From Bacillus sp. V3-13 (lineage in GTDB: Bacteria; Bacillota; Bacilli; Bacillales; Cytobacillaceae): 59,348 nt of DNA. The notes under the pieces were generated by a model. It saw only the letters and a list, made by a program, of their open reading frames with translations. It did not search any database and had not been told where the DNA came from. Within the stretch, counting starts at the first letter, position 1. Each line of letters starts with the position of its first letter. The translations under genes and the position numbers were made by a program. Where the stretch lies: assembly GCF_002860165.1 (NCBI RefSeq), contig NZ_PGUZ01000024.1:1-59348 (forward strand), given 5' to 3'. Below are positions 7,880 through 16,700 of this stretch, piece after piece.

Positions 7880-8212
7880 TTAAAGAACATGAATATTTTC
7901 AATAACTATATTTTTTTCATCCTCCTTAATATGAATAGTGCAGCTTAATGTTAAATCAGATTTTTCACCGTTTACCCATAGTTCATACTCAACGACGTAT
8001 TCCGGTTCATTGTCAATTGCTATGATATTAATATTTTCATAATCCTCTTCCGGAGGAATAGTTAGCTTACCGCCATAGTCATCTATCAAGTCTTTTAGTT
8101 CTCCGGCTGTATACAGGCCACTCCTGCCACTTTGCTGAATAAATTCATATTCGCCTTTTACTAAACTATTCACCAATGGTTTAAGCAGGGCAATAATCGT
8201 ACTTTTTTGCAA
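7880..8212 (-). CDS. Probable immunity protein, DUF7668-like (110 aa)
   Basis: Small acidic protein starting at ATG 8212, a few bases after the toxin remnant stop at 8220, with an AGAAGGAGG ribosome site overlapping that stop. It resembles a small family (from memory DUF7668) with the pattern LLKPLVNSLVKGEY, SGRSGLYTAGELKDLIDDYG, TIPPEEDYENI and EYELWVNGEKSDLTL. That family is seen next to RHS/WapA tips, so the immunity role is both family- and position-based. The end of the gene overlaps a repeated hairpin terminator. The cognate tip upstream is only a C-terminal remnant. Confidence 0.7.
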   Translation of the reverse strand: MQKSTIIALLKPLVNSLVKGEYEFIQQSGRSGLYTAGELKDLIDDYGGKLTIPPEEDYENINIIAIDNEPEYVVEYELWVNGEKSDLTLSCTIHIKEDEKNIVIENIHVL

Positions 8213-8219
8213 TTTGTAA

Positions 8220-8458
8220 CTACCTCCTTCTGTTACTAGGTCGTCGAGTTACCGTACTTGGAGTAACATTTATACTTGAAAAGTACACATCCGCCCTTTT
8301 AATTTCTGCTGATGCCTGTTCCTCTGAAACTCCAGCTCTTCCCATAGCTTTGTATCCCATTCTTCTTTCAGCCGCGTAGGTTCCACCACCCGACTGTTTT
8401 TGAACTTGCCCAGCAATATAATGTTCAGTCCCTTTTTTATTCGGACCTTGGAGTGGTG
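8220..8458 (-). pseudogene. C-terminal remnant of a toxin tip
   Basis: Open minus-strand frame with no start: RFTPLQGPNKKGTEHY, QKQSGGGTYAAERRMGYKAM and ending VTRRPSNRRR before TAG at 8220. A TAG cuts it off upstream near 8467, and neither the linker nor the RHS core precedes it. Position before the immunity gene at 7880 marks it as the end of that cassette's toxin. Family not recognised. Confidence 0.65.
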
Positions 8459-8538
8459 TGAATCTTGTAAATTTCTACGTTATTTCAGATTGTGAATTTC
8501 AAATTAATTCAGCATCCAGTATCTTATAAACTTAGAAG

Positions 8539-8641
8539 CACGGCTTTACATGGAGAGGTGGGCATGGTAGGCTGTTTGCCTTACGAAACATGGATTACTG
8601 TTTCGTCTTTCGCTGGAGAGCATGCCTACAGAGGCTCCGTG
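8539..8641. other. Nested inverted repeats, possible structured RNA or element end
   Basis: Three concentric stems: 8539-8543 with 8637-8641 (CACGG/CCGTG), 8567-8572 with 8624-8629 (GTAGGC/GCCTAC) and 8583-8590 with 8599-8606 (ACGAAACA/TGTTTCGT, 8-base loop). The segment is GC-richer than its surroundings and non-coding. It could be a small RNA, a MITE-like relic or an insertion-sequence end. Confidence 0.4.
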
Positions 8642-8645
8642 TCAA

Positions 8646-8912
8646 GCCATTTTCGTTGTAAATATTCATAAATAGCTGAGAATATACAAAAAAGATTGTG
8701 AAAAAAACCGTTCTAATTTGATAAAAAATAGGTGTTTTGTGCCGAAATAATGTGCCCGTTTACATGAATCTTTAACCTTCTTAGCTGTTAGTTGCTTATG
8801 TGTAACACTTGTTTTAACCTTGCTTCTTAACATCTTCCAACATTATCTCCTGCTGTCTTTTTCGCAAATTTTAGACATGTATAACCGGGAAATCTAAGTA
8901 TCATACAGAAAG
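8646..8912 (-). pseudogene. Gap with a relic of the pre-toxin linker
   Basis: Mostly A/T-rich sequence without an open frame. At about 8822-8856 the DNA cttaacatcttccaacattatctcctgct matches the linker coding GDNVGSMLRG in intact cassettes (positions 653-690 and 5199-5225). Nothing else recognised. Confidence 0.55.
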
Positions 8913-8944
8913 AAACCTTGAAAGGTATTTATCCTACCAAGGTC
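8913..8944 (-). terminator. Cassette-end hairpin (AACCTTGA family)
   Basis: Stem aaaccttgaaagg / cctaccaaggt, 7 bases 3' of the Imm53 stop. Repeated hairpin family. Confidence 0.7.
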
Positions 8945-8951
8945 AATAAAT

Positions 8952-9239
8952 TCACCCACTTGCCCATTTTCTAAATATATTCAGTATTTCTTCTAGGTTT
9001 TTTACGCCGCCATAGCCTTTAAAAACGTTATCCTCTGCAGTACAATGAATCCAATCATCATTAGAACGTTCAATTTTTACATTTCTAAAAGGAGAATCTT
9101 CTAGATAAGTTTCAAATAAACTGATCTCTACGCACCAACCTGGATTATCAAGAGTCCCTATTCTTATACCATGACAGTGTTCCCAATCTCCATTACAATT
9201 ATTGTGGAACCAATGTTCTAACCAATTTAAAATATCCAA
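8952..9239 (-). CDS. Imm53-family immunity protein (95 aa)
   Basis: Matches the Imm53 pattern closely: an N-terminal helix with LEHWFHNNCNGDWEH, then GIRIGTLDNPGWCVEISL, a central DDWIHC strand, FKGYGGVKNLEEIL and a final FRKWA helix. Imm53 proteins neutralise RHS/CDI-type toxin tips in the cytoplasm. It starts at ATG 9239, seven bases after the stop of the broken PHVHDP-type tip (9246), and is followed by the repeated hairpin. The length of 95 residues is normal for the family. This is the most securely named immunity gene of the array. Confidence 0.85.
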   Translation of the reverse strand: MDILNWLEHWFHNNCNGDWEHCHGIRIGTLDNPGWCVEISLFETYLEDSPFRNVKIERSNDDWIHCTAEDNVFKGYGGVKNLEEILNIFRKWASG

Positions 9240-9245
9240 TTCTGT

Positions 9246-9604
9246 TCACCTTCTCTTAGGGGTCTCTTTTCCCGATTTTCTCGGCGGTCTTACTCCACCT
9301 TTAGTTTTTGGATCATGTACGTGCGGTTCAGAAATCCTTTTACCTGCCCCTTTGTTCAAATACCCCCTGCCTCGACCAACATCATCTTTTTTTTAACTCT
9401 ACCACTAGGTATAATTATATACCCATCTTCTTTTAAGAATACCCGACATATTCTTAGCAGCATTTTTCAGTTTCCCGAATCGTTCCGATTTGACGGAATT
9501 GATACCATATTTCCCGACAAACCGGTAAGGATTGTGTTCCGCAGCTTCGGGTTTTTCGTTAAAGTCTATGTCTCTTATAATGTTAATGGGCTTTTTTAGT
9601 GGTA
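9246..9604 (-). pseudogene. Orphan WapA cassette, core largely deleted, PHVHDP toxin tip
   Basis: The first part reads VPLKKPINIIRDIDFNEKPE then NPYRFVGKYG, joined straight to INSVKSERFGKLKNAAKNMS. Most of the RHS core and linker is therefore deleted. The frame then shifts (after KNMSG) and the tip continues VFLKEDGYIIIPSGRVK, GRGYLNKGAGKRISEPHVHD, PKTKGGVRPPRKSGKE to TGA at 9246. The PHVHDP...GGVRPP pattern is a known-looking tip motif of unknown activity. The 5' block (9515-9604) is also present upstream of the orphan at 312-1313. Followed by Imm53. Confidence 0.75.
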
Positions 9605-9736
9605 TTTACACTGAATAGGTCATGCGTTTTAAAATGAATGTAAGTACAATAAAATTTGATAAAACATCACATAGGACTCTCATCGGATACCAATATACTT
9701 TAAAGGAAGAGCGGTTTATTCAGCACTCCCCCTAAA

Positions 9737-9773
9737 AAAACCTTGAAAGGCATTATTAGCCAATCAAGGTTTT
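9737..9773 (-). terminator. Cassette-end hairpin (AACCTTGA family)
   Basis: Stem aaaaccttgaaaggc / gccaatcaaggtttt, about 20 bases 3' of the immunity gene at 9792, with a T run on the minus strand. Confidence 0.8.
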
Positions 9774-9791
9774 AAAGTAGATAAATAAAAT

Positions 9792-10409
9792 TTACTTTTC
9801 TTGAGAATAGTTTAAGTAAAGAGTCTCGACAAAATCTTGTTGGAGTTGTTGACTCATAAAATTGATTTCAATCCACGATAATACTGTTTCATCGAGTGAA
9901 CGCCAGGATTTTAAATAAGGTAATAACTTGTTTCGATAACTTATATCATTAATTCCAATGACACAAACCCCATAATCCCTTTCTCCCCAAATTGCCCACT
10001 TCATTGATGGAGCTAACCAAATAACAGTATTTGAATTATATAATACTGCGTCTGCTGGACTTTCTTCTGGTCCAAATTCTAGTATTTCAAAGTAATCATC
10101 AGCAGACAAGCCAACAGGTAATTTAACCCAATTGTAATAATTAAACTCTTTGTGGAAATATTCTTCTGGATTAGGTTCTAACACTGCAGTAAGGACAAAA
10201 TTATCTTTTGTTTCAATAGCTAATTTTTCTAGTGTATTCCAGAAGTCCCCACTCATTGTCCAGTCAAATTCTTCAAACTTAAAATATCTAAATTGTTGAC
10301 AGAATACTTGTTCAGGTAATTTACATTCTAAATTAAAATTAGCATTTACCATCACTTTTAATTCATCAAATTCTTTCTTTTCTCTTACAAAAAAATTTTC
10401 AAAGTTCAT
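9792..10409 (-). CDS. Probable immunity protein (205 aa)
   Basis: Starts at ATG 10409, 15 bases after the stop of the toxin remnant at 10424, and is closed by the repeated hairpin. Tyr/Trp-rich cytoplasmic protein with no membrane segment. Visible stretches are FEEFDWTMSGDFWNTLEKLA, an acidic middle (EILEFGPEESPADAVLYNS), and WLAPSMKWAIWGERDYGVCV before a helical C-terminus. I do not recognise the family. The toxin remnant before it (KDGAKYVLRDDAKSTGGPTA) is of a recurrent RHS/LXG-type tip, which supports an immunity role. Confidence 0.65.
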   Translation of the reverse strand: MNFENFFVREKKEFDELKVMVNANFNLECKLPEQVFCQQFRYFKFEEFDWTMSGDFWNTLEKLAIETKDNFVLTAVLEPNPEEYFHKEFNYYNWVKLPVGLSADDYFEILEFGPEESPADAVLYNSNTVIWLAPSMKWAIWGERDYGVCVIGINDISYRNKLLPYLKSWRSLDETVLSWIEINFMSQQLQQDFVETLYLNYSQEK

Positions 10410-10423
10410 AATCCCACTATCCC

Positions 10424-10695
10424 TTACTTAAGCCTAATTTTTAAAGTAAGTCCTTTGCTTCCTTTCGGATAAAAATCAGCAGTTGGACCACCTGTTGATT
10501 TAGCATCGTCACGAAGAACATATTTAGCCCCATCTTTTGTTAGTATGGTTGTTTTTCCATCTTTTGAAATTGTTTTTTTCCAACCATCTTTAAGAAGATT
10601 TTTTTCGAAATCTCCTTTTGTTACATCTGTTGCTCTATTTGCATAACGGCTATTAGATTTAGTTACATCTTCGTATTTAGAAGCTTTACCTGTAC
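10424..10695 (-). pseudogene. Toxin-tip remnant (KYVLRDDAKSTGGPTADFYP type)
   Basis: A 90-codon open frame without a start, directly after an in-frame TAG at 10696-10698: GTGKASKYEDVTKSNSRYAN, TKGDFEKNLLKDGWKKTISK, DGAKYVLRDDAKSTGGPTAD, ending LKIRLK. The GWK...DGKTTILTKDGAKYV...STGGPTA pattern recurs at the ends of Bacillus polymorphic toxins. The linker and core are lost; a probable IS110 insertion lies just upstream. Its immunity gene at 9792 is intact. Confidence 0.7.
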
Positions 10696-10750
10696 CCTAT
10701 GTTGTAATCTTAAAAGCTAAAAATAAAAAATCAGCCATTTTACCACACTA

Positions 10751-11986
10751 TTAAACTACTTCTTTCTCTTGCACTATCGGCAATTTATAGGCTGTTTTAT
10801 GCTTCATCATGCCATAAACAATGTTAACAAGCCTTCTCATAATGCAAACCAATGCTTGCCCCTTTGTTTTGCCTTCTTTAAGTTTTCGTTGGTAGTAAGC
10901 ATAGAACACTGGGTTTCTTGGAAGTTTACTCCCTTTTGCTACTTGCACTTGTTGCACTGCCAAGTTGTAAAATAAAGCGTGCAGCGCCCGATTTCCCTAT
11001 TTGCTTTTTTGTTCCTTACCCTTCCCACCAGGCCCAAAGTAAACAGGCGCAATCCCCGCAAATCGTGCTAATTTGTTGGCATTAGGAAAACGTGTAACAT
11101 CACCTATCTCCGAAATTAATGCGGAAGCTGTCACAAGGTCAATTCCTGGCATAGAGTCTAGCTGAAAGTCTAGTAAGCTCATTAACTCTTTTAATTCTCT
11201 TTCCACATTGCCTATTTCCTGCTTTCCGAATAAAACTTGGCGCACAATGCTTTCTACTAAAAAGTTTCGTGTTTCTTGATGTTCTTTTGTTGTATTCCCA
11301 TCCTCTCTCACTAGCTTCAATATTTCATTCGCTTTTTTCACCGAACAAGTATTGTTGCTCACTTCTAATAAGAAGGTGGTCAATTGTTTTATACTCACAC
11401 CTTCTAAGCAAGATGGTGAAGGGTACCTTTCCCAAAATGCTAGTGCTGTTTTTCCATCCACCTCTGAAAAAAACTTTTTATAGCTTGGATAATGGTGGCT
11501 CAATTGAATGTGCAGTTGGTTCTTCAAAGCACCTTGGGCCTTTACTAATGCATTTCTTCTAGTGACCAATTGTTGTATCGACCAAAATAAATCATGCGGT
11601 TTCGCGTCAGGCAAATGGTTCAGTTTGTTCAACAAAATGCGTGCAACACATTCCGCATCCCAGCTGTCACTTTTTTGTGTGGTCATATGGCTTTTTCGTT
11701 CAGCGTATGAAAGAGCTGGGTTTACTTCTTTTACAATTTGCCCGTGATCTGCTAAATACTTCGCTAACGCTCGTCCATAGCCTCCAACATCTTCTAAGCC
11801 AAATACAGGCGTCAATCCATTATCTATAAGTTTATCAATGTCCAATAAAAAAGTTGAGAAGGCAGACGGTTTATTTTCAAAATCTATTTCCTCTAGCTTC
11901 TCTTGCCAACAATTAATTATCACTGCCACATGGTGTTGTTTATGCAAATCCACTCCAACATACAAATGTTTCTGTTTTTCATGCAT
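10751..11986 (-). pseudogene. IS110-family transposase with one amber codon
   Basis: The N-terminal DEDD RuvC-like domain is evident (YVGVDLHKQHHVAVI, FGLEDVGGYGRALAKYL, MTTQKSDSWDAECVARILLN). The C-terminal Tnp_IS116/IS110 domain follows (LDSMPGIDLVTASALISEIG, NKLARFAGIAPVYFG). At 10997-10999 a TAG interrupts the protein after KGKEQKSK. The same frame continues GNRALHALFYNLAVQQVQV to a stop at 10751, so the whole gene is about 411 codons with a single nonsense mutation, probably from CAG. The start is ATG 11986 with AGGGGATGAGAAA upstream. The C-terminal Ser that IS110 enzymes use is in the part after the stop, so the 329-residue product should be inactive. Confidence 0.85.
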
Positions 11987-12125
11987 TTTCTCATCCCCTA
12001 TTCAATTAAATGAAAATGCCGGCAACCTTAGTTCGAGCGTTCACCTTACAGTGCGCATTGGTACGAAAGCCTATCCATTTTCACCGTTTCAAAAGAACTT
12101 ATAAGAAAATGAGCCCTTTTTTTAA
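11987..12125 (-). ncRNA. Candidate bridge-RNA region of the IS110 element
   Basis: In IS110-group elements the non-coding 5' region before the transposase encodes the bridge RNA that specifies target and donor. This 139-base stretch is the only candidate here and has short inverted repeats (for example around 12028-12068). No specific fold could be confirmed by eye. Confidence 0.3.
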
Positions 12126-12133
12126 GTAAACTT

Positions 12134-12910
12134 TTAAATTATTGCTTCATGTTTGCCATTTGCTTGTATATGTCCGTATGTATAAATCCCTTGATAAAAG
12201 CTTTCTCGGTCTAAAATGCGTTTCACTTGTACTTTTGTAAATGCTTTACCTTGCGTTGTTCTGTAACCTTCATCATTTAATGCTTCTGCCAACCTAGACA
12301 GTGACCATTTCCTATGTAGCTGTTTAAGCTCAAACAACCGTTTAACAACTTCTGCATGCCCGTTATGTATCTTTAGTTCCTTTTCACCCTTTTGTTTCGT
12401 ATAACCAAATGTTGCCCTTCCTCCTGCATATCCTCCTTCCTTCGCCTTTTTATTTCTCCCTTTTGATAGCTTTAAAGCAATTTCAAGCCGTTGGTATTGG
12501 TCTAATAATTCCATCAAGCCGTTTACCAAAAAGTCGTTTGGGTCTTTTTTGTGGATACTGTACGAAGGCTGTTCAATGCTTTTAATCTCACAACCATATT
12601 TCTTTAACTCTCGTTGTATGAGCACCTTGACAATATCCGACCGCCATAATCGGCTTGTATTAAGCACTATCACATAATCAATTTGGACAGACGAAAGGTG
12701 AGCCAACATTTCCTGTAAGCCCACCCTGTCTATTTCCAATGCTTCTTCATTTAGTTTGGCACCACTTATTCCTTCATCTCTAAAAATGTGTATCAAGTTC
12801 CAGCCTTGTTCTTCACAGTATGCTTGGATTTCATCTTCTTGATATTTCAAGCTGTATCCATCTTTGGCCTGCCCTTGAGTCGAAACTCGTATATACCCAA
12901 CAACGTTCAA
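12134..12910 (-). CDS. Serine recombinase (resolvase/invertase plus recombinase domain, 258 aa)
   Basis: The N-terminal resolvase domain has the catalytic Ser in GYIRVSTQGQAKDGYS, DEGISG and the Arg-rich LNTSRLWRS. A recombinase domain follows (GGRATFGYTKQKGEK, WSLSRLAEALNDEGYRTTQG, AFTKVQVKRILDRESFYQG). It starts at TTG 12910 with GGGAGGG seven bases upstream. It ends at GKHEAII, where larger serine integrases continue into a zinc-ribbon and coiled-coil part, so it is either a short natural form or truncated near the IS110 edge. It could mediate site-specific rearrangement; whether it acts on the cassette array is speculation. Confidence 0.85.
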   Translation of the reverse strand: MNVVGYIRVSTQGQAKDGYSLKYQEDEIQAYCEEQGWNLIHIFRDEGISGAKLNEEALEIDRVGLQEMLAHLSSVQIDYVIVLNTSRLWRSDIVKVLIQRELKKYGCEIKSIEQPSYSIHKKDPNDFLVNGLMELLDQYQRLEIALKLSKGRNKKAKEGGYAGGRATFGYTKQKGEKELKIHNGHAEVVKRLFELKQLHRKWSLSRLAEALNDEGYRTTQGKAFTKVQVKRILDRESFYQGIYTYGHIQANGKHEAII

Positions 12911-13436
12911 CTTTTTACCCTCCCGTTACGAAAATTACAATTTATGTAACGCTTTTTAAACGAATAGCGAATATTATACGATCATCTCTTGTAAAAATAC
13001 AACCTAAAATTTAAAAGCCAACGCAGAGTAAGAACACCTTTTTACGTTAGCCATTGTTTATCGCCACGAGCTTTGTCATTCTCGTTAGTTTTTTAGCCAT
13101 TCCATGTCATAACTACCCCTGCCATGAAAAATGTCATCTCGCCTAATTATCGTACTTGTCACTCTATCCTAGTATTAAAACCAAACTCCATGATGGTACT
13201 ACCATCATGAGCTCTCGATTTTCAAACAAATCATTTTCATTTTATCTCATTAAAATTCCACATGTATCTGTTTATTCACTTTCCTTATGTGCATGTTTGT
13301 TACCACCTTTAGCATTACGGGCTTTGTCATTATCATGTGAAAATATAAATTGAGTAGTAAAAGTAGTCTTTTTCTATCTTAGTCACTGTTACCAATCTCA
13401 TAAGTCTGCTTACTATTTAAAACTGTAATAGAAATA
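12911..13436 (-). pseudogene. Intergenic stretch with two small toxin-tip relics
   Basis: No intact gene. Two short minus-strand peptides share the NDKAR motif: 13042-13086 (NENDKARGDKQWLT then stop) and 13272-13338 (HDNDKARNAKGGNKHAHKES then stop). They look like the ends of related toxin tips whose bodies are lost. The rest is A/T-rich and featureless. Confidence 0.4.
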
Positions 13437-13471
13437 AAAACCTTGAAAGGCAATATGCCAATCAAGGTTTT
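13437..13471 (-). terminator. Cassette-end hairpin (AACCTTGA family), terminator of the wapA operon
   Basis: Stem aaaaccttgaaaggca / tgccaatcaaggtttt with poly-T on the minus strand, directly after the immunity gene at 13475. Confidence 0.85.
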
Positions 13472-13474
13472 CCT

Positions 13475-13714
13475 TTATTTTTTCCATCCATAACCTACAT
13501 CTAGTATTTGAGTATTACTATAAGTTAAACCATTATTTTCAAGAAAAGTGGTTAGGTCCTGGAAATTATCTTTTCGAATATCCTCACTCACCCAAGTGGC
13601 CTCACATTCATCGCAAATGTAAACTATTAATTTTAAATCTACTATTTTAGCTTTATAGATTAAACCATTCCCATCACATCGTGGGCATACAACATTTCCG
13701 TTAAACATCTGCAT
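13475..13714 (-). CDS. Immunity protein of the active WapA tip, zinc-ribbon type (79 aa)
   Basis: Lies 25 bases after the wapA stop with a strong GGGGGAAG ribosome site before the ATG at 13714. An upstream in-frame ATG at 13750 would overlap wapA and has no such site. The protein has two CxxC pairs (CPRCDGNGL and CDECEAT) forming a likely zinc ribbon, and a short acidic C-terminal region. It is the natural candidate to neutralise the WapA C-terminal toxin in the producing cell, by position. I do not recognise the family. Confidence 0.7.
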   Translation of the reverse strand: MQMFNGNVVCPRCDGNGLIYKAKIVDLKLIVYICDECEATWVSEDIRKDNFQDLTTFLENNGLTYSNTQILDVGYGWKK

Positions 13715-13739
13715 GCTTCTTCCCCCTAAACTGTTATTC

Positions 13740-16700
13740 TTATGGTACAACTGGATAAGCAGTTATTATCTCATTTGTTCCAGGCTTTACAACTAACCTC
13801 ACAGCAGTTTCACCATTAGTTCCAACAACCTTTCCCATTGGAACAACATACGCTCCAGGATCACTCGCTAGAGGTGCGCCTTTTTTGCTCCAAGCCTCAT
13901 CTACAACTTTGAGCACTTTAGTTTTATCAACATTAAATACAGTATGATTTACCTTGTTCGGATTAGGCGCTGTATGTGCTAGAACATGTTTAACACGGTT
14001 TCCAAATTTTTTATCAGTTCCATAAACTAATCCACCAGATGATGTCCACGTTCCGTTGTTATTATATGTGAGTTTTCCTAACTGAACATTATCCGTACCC
14101 TTAGTTATACTCCTAGACGATACATTTGATGGCAGTTTACCCGCATATTTTACTGGAGCAGCACCTGTTTTTAATTTGTTATTTCGGGTGATCTTAATGG
14201 AATTCGCAGCCAATTTGGCAAGCTTCGGTGACTTCGTTCCCACTTTGATGGCTGCTTTCGCTCCCAATGCCACCGCTTTTGCGCCAGGGATGAAATTACT
14301 GGCAATACTGACCGCAGCACCGGCTTTTTGATACCATTTCGATTTCGGGCTCTTTAGGGTTTTGATATCGTCTCCGATGGCAAAATTATACGCTTTTTTC
14401 GCTGCCTTTTTCGTTGCTTTCATGCCCTTTTGCAGCCATTTTGGTGCATGACCGTCCGGATCGATGTTATTAACCGGATCCCCATCGGCATATAAGTAGC
14501 GGTTTAGGGAAGTTGGTTCGTCTTCTTGCCCTTCATACTCATCCACAACAATGAATCGCCCAGTTTGCGGATCATAATCCCTCCAGCCCATCAGGTACAT
14601 ACCGCTGTCTTTATCATACATGACACCGTATTTTCCGACAAACCGGTACGGATTGTTTTCCGCCACTTCGAGGTTTCCGGTCATGCTTGTAACATTGCCC
14701 CACTCATCGTAATCGTAGGAAGCGATGACATTTCCGGCTGAATCGGTTAAGGCAATCACGTCACCGCGGGCATTAAACTGATAGTAATAGAGGGCATCCT
14801 GATAGCGAAAGCTTAACAGGTTCCCGTCTTCATCCTTGTAAAAGCTTGACTGGGTTTCCGGAACGCCGCCTGTTTCTTTTGTGATGGTGAAAATTTCACC
14901 CTTTGTATCGCGATGGTAATGATAATGGGTTTGCCCGACTGTTTTTGAGAGCCGGTTTCCGTCCTGGTCGTACTCATAAATAATCTGTGGCTGTTCCTTG
15001 CCATCCACTATTTTTTGAATGGAAACGAGCTGATTCTGGCTGTTGTAATTGTATACTTGTTCGGTTACTTTCGTGCCTTCTGTCGTAACAGCTTTCGAAA
15101 GAACGCCGTTTGGATTAAAAGTGTAGACGGTCGTCCGCAATAAAACTCCGGTGGCATCATCGTATTCTTTCTTTTCGCTGATCTGGTTCGCCGACCCGTA
15201 CTGATAAGCCGCCTTTAATTTTCCAGTCGTCAGGTTCATCACCTGGAGGACGTTTCCGTTCCCGTCATACGAATATTGGAGCTTGACACCATTCGCTTCT
15301 ACGGTTTCCAGGAAGCCGTTTGCTGTATACGTATACTTCTTTTTGACCTGTCCTTTATCCGTGATCTGGGCAATTTGCTCCGTATCTGTGTAGGCATAGG
15401 CAAGATCGGTGACGATGGCATTGCTCTGGTTTGTCCCTTTAATCGTCGCAACCTTGGTGCCGCCATTGTACGTAAATGCCGTTGTCATGCCCGGTGCCTT
15501 GATTTTTGATACTGAATCATCGACTAAATATTCATAGGAGAATGTGTCCAAATTCGGCGTTTGAATTTGTTGTTTTCGATCATTGGCATCATATTTGACG
15601 GTTGTTGTCCCTAAAGCGTTCGTAAATGATTCGATATCATCTTTATCGCTAAATTTGGTTTCCGTAACCGTACCGGTGTGGGAAATGGATTCTTTCATTA
15701 ACCGGTTGTTGGCATCATACGTACTGACCGTTTCATTGTTGTAGATTCCATCGCCGTCTGCATCATATGGCAGCGGCACCGCAACAGTCTGGTCATACAG
15801 CCACGTATGAGTCAGGTTGCCATTATTATCGTAATATCTCCTCGTCTCCGTTATTTTTCCGTCGGTAACCCCGGTCTCCTTCCTGACCCGTCCTAATTCA
15901 TCATAAGTTAACGTTACCTCTTTTGTCGTTGTGGTGGAGGCGTCCTTCTGTTCCTTCACCAGTTTCTTTACTAACTGGCCAAGCTCATCATATTGATACT
16001 CGATGACATTATGTTTTACAGTGTTTGTTCCCGGCTGTACCATTTTTACCGATTCTTTAATAAGCTGTCCTTCAGCATCATACTCCCAGTCCGTTTCCGT
16101 ACCGGTTGAATCGATTTGTTTCAACTTGTCCCCGACCGAATTATACGAATATGACGTTTTCTTGCCTTCAGAAGTGACTACTTCGAGAAGATTTCCGTTT
16201 AAGTCATAAACATTATGGGTTGCCCCTTGTTTGTCATAGGAAATCGCCAGGTTGCCAAGGCCATCATAAAGTGCCCACGTTTCTACAATCGGTGTCGAAG
16301 ATTCTTTTGAATAAATACTTTGATTGTTTCTGTCATACTGAATTTCTGTTGTAACCCCTGTACCGCTGATCTTTTTGATGGCGTTATCGACACCGTCATA
16401 TTTGGTTTTTTCTACGATCGTATTCGGGTTCCCGGAGGCATCAGTAAAGGAAATCATTCGATCCAGTTCATCATAATTGTAGAAGGTTGTACCCTTTAAA
16501 TAAGTTTTGCCTGTTGAATTATCGATTGCTATATCTTCTTCTTTAATTTTGTTGTCATTGGCGTCGTAGTGAGTCACACGCTGGTTTCCGATTGGGTCTG
16601 TCGTTTTTATTAAACGGTCCGCTGCATCATATTCATAGGTTGAAACGTTGCCATTCCCGTCTTTTTCGGCAACTTTATGCCCCAGCGCATTATAAACATC

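Larger units (their letters stand above)
10740..12125 (-). mobile_element. IS110-family element
   Basis: A DEDD-type transposase with flanking non-coding sequence, on the same strand as the toxin array, between a toxin remnant and a serine recombinase. IS110 elements lack long inverted repeats, so the ends given are approximate and follow the edges of coding similarity and the poly-T/A tract near 12117-12125. Confidence 0.6.

Noticed and set aside
9202-9599. Plus-strand frames opposite the broken PHVHDP cassette
   Set aside because: The minus strand carries recognisable RHS core and toxin motifs; the plus-strand frames have none.
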